Assembly (NCBI RefSeq): GCF_014633365.1 | Contig: NC_068344.1 | Span: 6,151,327 to 6,215,326, forward strand | Direction: 5' to 3' | Length of the DNA: 64,000 nucleotides | Source: Diospyros lotus | Taxonomy: Eukaryota > Streptophyta > Magnoliopsida > Ericales > Ebenaceae | Part shown: positions 59,667 to 64,000 of the stretch, piece after piece | Position numbering within the stretch: position 1 is the stretch's first letter | Layout of the letters: every line of letters begins with the position of its first letter | Notes under the pieces: model-generated | The model's input: the letters and a program-made list of their open reading frames with translations, nothing else | The model's database searches: none | What the model was told of the DNA's origin: nothing | Position numbers and translations under genes: made by a program

Positions 59667-61413
59667 AGAAAGAAAGAGATTAACCAGGGATAAAATATGC
59701 ATTAGCTCTGGGAGGGGTTAGACAGGAGGCTAAAGTTTGTTTCCAAAGTATTTGCATAGAGTGGTTGATTTCAGGATCAAATCAACATTCTCCTGCCGGG
59801 CAGGGTGAGCTTTTACTTCCCCCAAGTGATGCTCCTGCTCAGCTTATTAACTAAAGGTTAATCACGTGTAATATTATAAGGTTTCCCTAAACCCTAAACC
59901 CTTACACAATTTATTCGGTGCTTCTCACAAGGTAGTCTTGTTTGCCTGAACAATGTTGAATATTCATGCCAAATTTTTTTTATTCTTCTCTATAAAAGTG
60001 AGCAAAACATTCTCTTGCTCTGATATACCATAGGGAGTTGATACAGTTAGTGTAAAACACCTATTTTTAGTGAAACATGGTGCCCTAAGAACTTCTTTAT
60101 CTCAGTAAGATGGTCATTTTTCTGATTTTTGATACCCATGTCAAAAGCCCATTCTCTTGGAGGGGATTTTTCTTTTGGCATGAGCCATCGTTATTAGTGT
60201 CCTGTTGATGCCTATCCTGTTTGAGTGCTGTCTTGCTGACGGACTGTAGAAGAATCAGTTAGTTTGATCGACCACTTGAGAATTAGTATTCTAGGAATCC
60301 ATATCTTAGGAATGTGGATATAAACTTCAGAAGTTTGCCTATAGCTTTCATATCAAACCATAATCTTTTTCAGATAATACATCTGATTTGTCTTCCACTT
60401 CTTACACAGAAGCTGATTTTGGACTTTTGCTGTTCTTTCATTTTATTTTTTTAAGTTTCATAAGTCCTTCTTGGGAGCTAGTCAACTTGATATGGCAGAT
60501 TGACTGCAGCATTTTTTTTAGTTTCGTAAGTTTCATGATGTGTTGTTGATTAATCTCTTCCAGATGGGTTTTAGAGAAATTGCACAACAGGCACGTTTTC
60601 TTTGCAATATTCCTTAAGTTTCATTTGGTTGTTTGCTTATTGCAGCATTTTCTATTGTTGGTAAAGATTCATGCATACACCTCTAGGGTTGGTATCCCAT
60701 ATTGCTTAAAAGGGATTGGTTTGTCTGAGGAACTTTGCATTCGAGTCTAATGAGCAGCTTCTCCTCCCTCTGTGGCCTGGTTGTGCATGCCACAAGGTCC
60801 ATGGCGTACCCCCAAGCCCTAGCTGATATTCATTTGGGTAGGCACCTGAATGGCCTCACCGGGTTCCCACATTCTTGGCTTTCCCCATTACTTACTCTGC
60901 AAAACAAGATTAATGCATACAACACTGAGGCTGCTTTGCTGATCAGGGACACAGTTGAGTTTCCAGTGTGTAAGTATTGAGCTGGACTGATGGATATATC
61001 CTTAAAAGCCCACTAGGATCAATTAAATGAGTTACTCAAGAATGATACGAGAACAATGTAATTTGATAAATAAATCACTACTTCATGCCCAAAGGGTGGT
61101 GGCCATTGATTATAGTTGAGATTACAGGTTTGCATTTTGTCTTAAGGAATGTGCCATGGAATAAAATTTCTAGACACTGGTTTGGTACCTCTCTAAAGGC
61201 CTGTTTGAATTCATCCATGCTGCAACTTGGCTGTTGAATGTTGATGCTGCTACAAGGGGAAAACCTGTATAAATTTGTTAAAACTTATAAATGAGTAGTT
61301 TCATGGGCATAAGCATTACTAGTATGGTCAATAAAGGGTCCAAGTTTGTCCTTAAAAACGGGCCAATAGCAGGTGTATGCTTAAGCCCAACCCATGTTAG
61401 GCCAAGACAAGTT
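59667..61413 (+). other. Downstream region of the PPR gene, no further gene recognised
   Basis: The region is likely to hold the 3' untranslated end of the PPR gene. A tandem telomere-like word (CCCTAAACCCTAAACCC) lies at 59885-59901. A short frame at 60735-60980 has no recognisable domain. The rest is AT-rich, T-run-containing sequence. Confidence 0.45.
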
Positions 61414-61547
61414 CAATCCACTCGATATCTCTACTTCTATTCGAGCTAAAACAACTAAGGTTTTGTTGCGTGCACAATCACAATCCATTCAATGTCTCTA
61501 CTTCTATTCGAGCTAAAACAACAAAGGTTTTACTCTTTGTACGATCA
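61414..61547. repeat. 67-bp tandem duplication
   Basis: CTACTTCTATTCGAGCTAAA starts at 61431 and at 61498, and the flanking sequence (aatccactcgatat / aatccattcaatgt, then acaac-aaggttttg/a) aligns as two diverged 67-bp copies. Confidence 0.85.
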
Positions 61548-61997
61548 CGGAGATAATAAGCAAAAATAGATTGTTGGATCAAGTAAAGCAGAAACAAAGA
61601 AGGCAAAAAGAACTAAACTTTTCACTCTTCAAATGGAGGCAGTTTGATAAATTTAAGAATTTATAGTACAAAAGAATTTAATGAGCTGTTATTGGAATTA
61701 CCAAAGAGAAATGGAATGAAAGGAACAATCAAAATTGTAAAATTCTTTATCCAACCATCAGTCTATTTGAAGCATTATTTGTGTAACATAAGAATGAACT
61801 AGAAAATAATTCCAAACAAGATGAAATCAAATCACAGAAGGAATGTTTCTATAACCAATGAAGCCCAACAAACTGGGCAGTAAGTATTAACAAGTTTTTG
61901 GGCCTTTGGGCCAATCTTTAACCAATGTGGAGGTTAGGTTTCTATTAGTTTATCAGTTCATGAGTGCAGATATATATAATAATTAAACAAGAAAATT

Positions 61998-62017
61998 CTT
62001 CCAACCCGGGTTGGAAG
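61998..62017. repeat. Perfect 20-bp palindrome
   Basis: CTTCCAACCCGGGTTGGAAG is its own reverse complement, with no loop bases. Confidence 0.9.
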
Positions 62018-63280
62018 GAGGTCTTAAATTCATAAATTAATTATTTTGTGATAATTTTAGTTAATTAACATTACTCCTTCATAACATTCGTGTATATATA
62101 TGATAAGACCCAATATTTATTTTAATATTAGAATAATTCATGCAGGAAACACCTACAACCCTCAACGATCATCTTCAAACTCGGACTGTAAATACGGAAA
62201 AACAAAGATCACAAATTCTTCTTCCACAAGCAACCCAAAAACCCTACAATGACTAAGAAGGTTTTAAATACGATGTCCCAATGGACTACGGACTTCAACT
62301 AAACTGGGCCGTACAAAATAGGCTAAAAAATAAAACATAATCCAAATAAAAATAAAGAAATCATAAAAAAAATTATAAAAGATAACTTTAAATGGTTAAA
62401 ACACGACATCATAGCAACAAAACTGTTAGTTCAATCCAGCTCGTTGAGCTACCCAAAAACATATATTATACACTGAAAATAGACACCGTATGTGAATCTT
62501 ACACCCATATTACCTAACACCGATCACTATGATCATATTTTCGACTTCTTTCCATTGTACTTGTCCAAATATGCTAATATCGCTCGATCCACATCAATAG
62601 TCATCATAGTTATTAAAATTAGACCAAATTGGTCACCAAGCCAGGTTGTGGTTTGAAAATAAAATGAGACAAAATATATGTGTAAATTGGCCCAAATCAG
62701 TTGGTTTTTCATGTTTGTTTGGTTTTATCAATTTACAAAGAACTGGGGTTGCTGTCAATTAGGTTATAACTATGATATCTAAACATTTAATTAATAATTC
62801 TTGTTTGAATGTCCCTAACAGATAACGTTCATATAACTACACTAATGATATTATTATCTAAGAATTCGACCATCAAAGTAGTTATTAAACCAGTAATTAA
62901 ATCAATACCCTGATTTAATAAATAATTTACTCTTGAATTTTTTTAAAAAGATTTAATTTAAATATAATTTTATTCTTGAAATGCCGGATACTCATACCTT
63001 CGATTACGCGACAAATGTAACTTTATTTTATTCTGGCTTCTAAATATAATTGATGGGTACATGAGTTTTAAGGGGATTTCTATAATTAATTATCTCTGGA
63101 TTGATGTTAATCTTTATCCTAATTCAATGCTCTAATCATAGCTTTCTCTCTCGCATGCGCATGTGATGGGTTGCATGTGCGTTCAGGACAACTTGCCTAG
63201 TAATTTAATTTATTTTCTAAACATGACTTGGAGGATGAGACAAAATCATAATTAATGTCCTAAGCTTCCAAGCATTATTA

Positions 63281-63310
63281 ATACATACATACATACATAT
63301 ATATATATAT
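63281..63310. repeat. Compound microsatellite (ATAC)n(AT)n
   Basis: Four to five ATAC units run straight into AT repeats. Confidence 0.95.
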
Positions 63311-64000
63311 TACTGTCCGTATCATATAAACTAATAACTACCTAAGCTATAATTATTGAAAATGGGCTTCTCATTCGAAGCTTGTGGCTGTGGATCCCAC
63401 TTCCAAACTGAAACCCTAATTTATTATTATTATTAACCAACCCCACTATAATTTAATTTAATGCCCCATACTACCACTACATGTTTTGTACGTATTATGT
63501 TCATCCCATTTGTTTAATGGGTATTTTATTTTTAATTATCTAATCCTCTCTCTCGCCTATTATATAATAATTAATGTAAACTTTCTTAATGTAACACTTC
63601 ATCATGACTTTAAAAGATGATCCCTAGTGCAATCTTGGGTTGTGTCCCCAAAGTCAAGTGGAGTGTAATCTATGCAACCTTCATCATGTTTTTGGAAATC
63701 TTCTATAACTATATTATTATTTTATAAATAAGACGGTAATTCCCTCGAGAATATATTTTAGATAGTAAATGTCGAATCATAATATATTGGTGTGATTTCA
63801 GTGAGTTACATGTTCGAATCTTAATCTTTTCAAGACACATCTCGTAATTTATCTCTTTACGAAATTAAGATCATGAACATAAGGAGATCGTGCTAGAACG
63901 ATAATTTTAAGTACAAGAGAATATTTTTATGTTATAAACTTTTATTCATAAAGTAAACTTTTAAAATAATTTTTATTTTAAAAAATAAAGTTAAAACTTA

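Larger units (their letters stand above)
61548..64000. other. AT-rich intergenic DNA
   Basis: No long frame and no recognised gene. It contains a perfect 20-bp palindrome (61998-62017) and an (ATAC)n(AT)n microsatellite (63281-63310). Nothing else structured was seen. Confidence 0.5.

Noticed and set aside
60735..60980. 81-codon ORF downstream of the PPR gene
   Set aside because: No recognisable domain or neighbouring exon; length is within chance for this region.

Overview
The window is plant nuclear DNA, most likely from a flowering plant and probably a dicot. It holds one PLS-class pentatricopeptide-repeat (PPR) gene, Ty1/copia elements with a plant-type gag zinc knuckle, Ty3 chromoviruses with a C-terminal chromodomain, and an Athila element primed by tRNA-Asp. 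About 85% of it (roughly positions 600-54570) is retrotransposon sequence. The last 9.4 kb is the only host-like segment.

Layout, left to right. Positions 1-1650 hold a decayed Ty3 fragment. Positions 1651-13205 hold a large non-autonomous LTR element (minus strand) arranged LTR / 5.9-kb non-coding interior / LTR / first 194 bp of a second interior copy. A truncated LTR (13206-14551) follows. From 14552 to 54568 lies one old, broken copia element in three pieces (14552-17221, 38099-38826, 54177-54568), opened by two large insertions. Insertion A (17222-38098, target duplication CTTGG) is a non-autonomous element with an Athila-type tRNA-Asp primer site. It carries a gag remnant, an unrecognised 181-residue Cys-containing ORF and an intronless LOG-like (cytokinin riboside monophosphate phosphoribohydrolase) gene. 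The LOG copy is itself cut by an Athila element D (21525-32042, duplication GGAAG). A solo LTR (34162-36094, duplication TAAGT) also sits in A. Insertion B (38827-54171, duplication AAACT) is a Tekay/Del-type chromovirus on the minus strand. One of its LTRs holds a solo LTR (41163-44266, duplication CAAAC), and its reverse transcriptase holds another (47163-49016, duplication CTTTC).

The target duplications read directly from the sequence give a firm order of events: copia first, then A and B, then D and the three solo LTRs. Every pol gene has stops or frameshifts, so no autonomous element in the window looks competent as it stands. The two LTRs of D are still about 98% alike by eye (about 20 differences over 1.17 kb), so D is the youngest full insertion.

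The right flank (54569-64000) has two DNA-transposon-like MITEs upstream of the PPR gene. The PPR gene appears intact but lacks an in-frame ATG for its N-terminal segment. The remaining AT-rich DNA contains no gene I can recognise. The most unusual content is the LOG-like gene and its neighbouring ORF carried between the LTRs of insertion A. All assignments rest on motif recognition by eye, with no database search.
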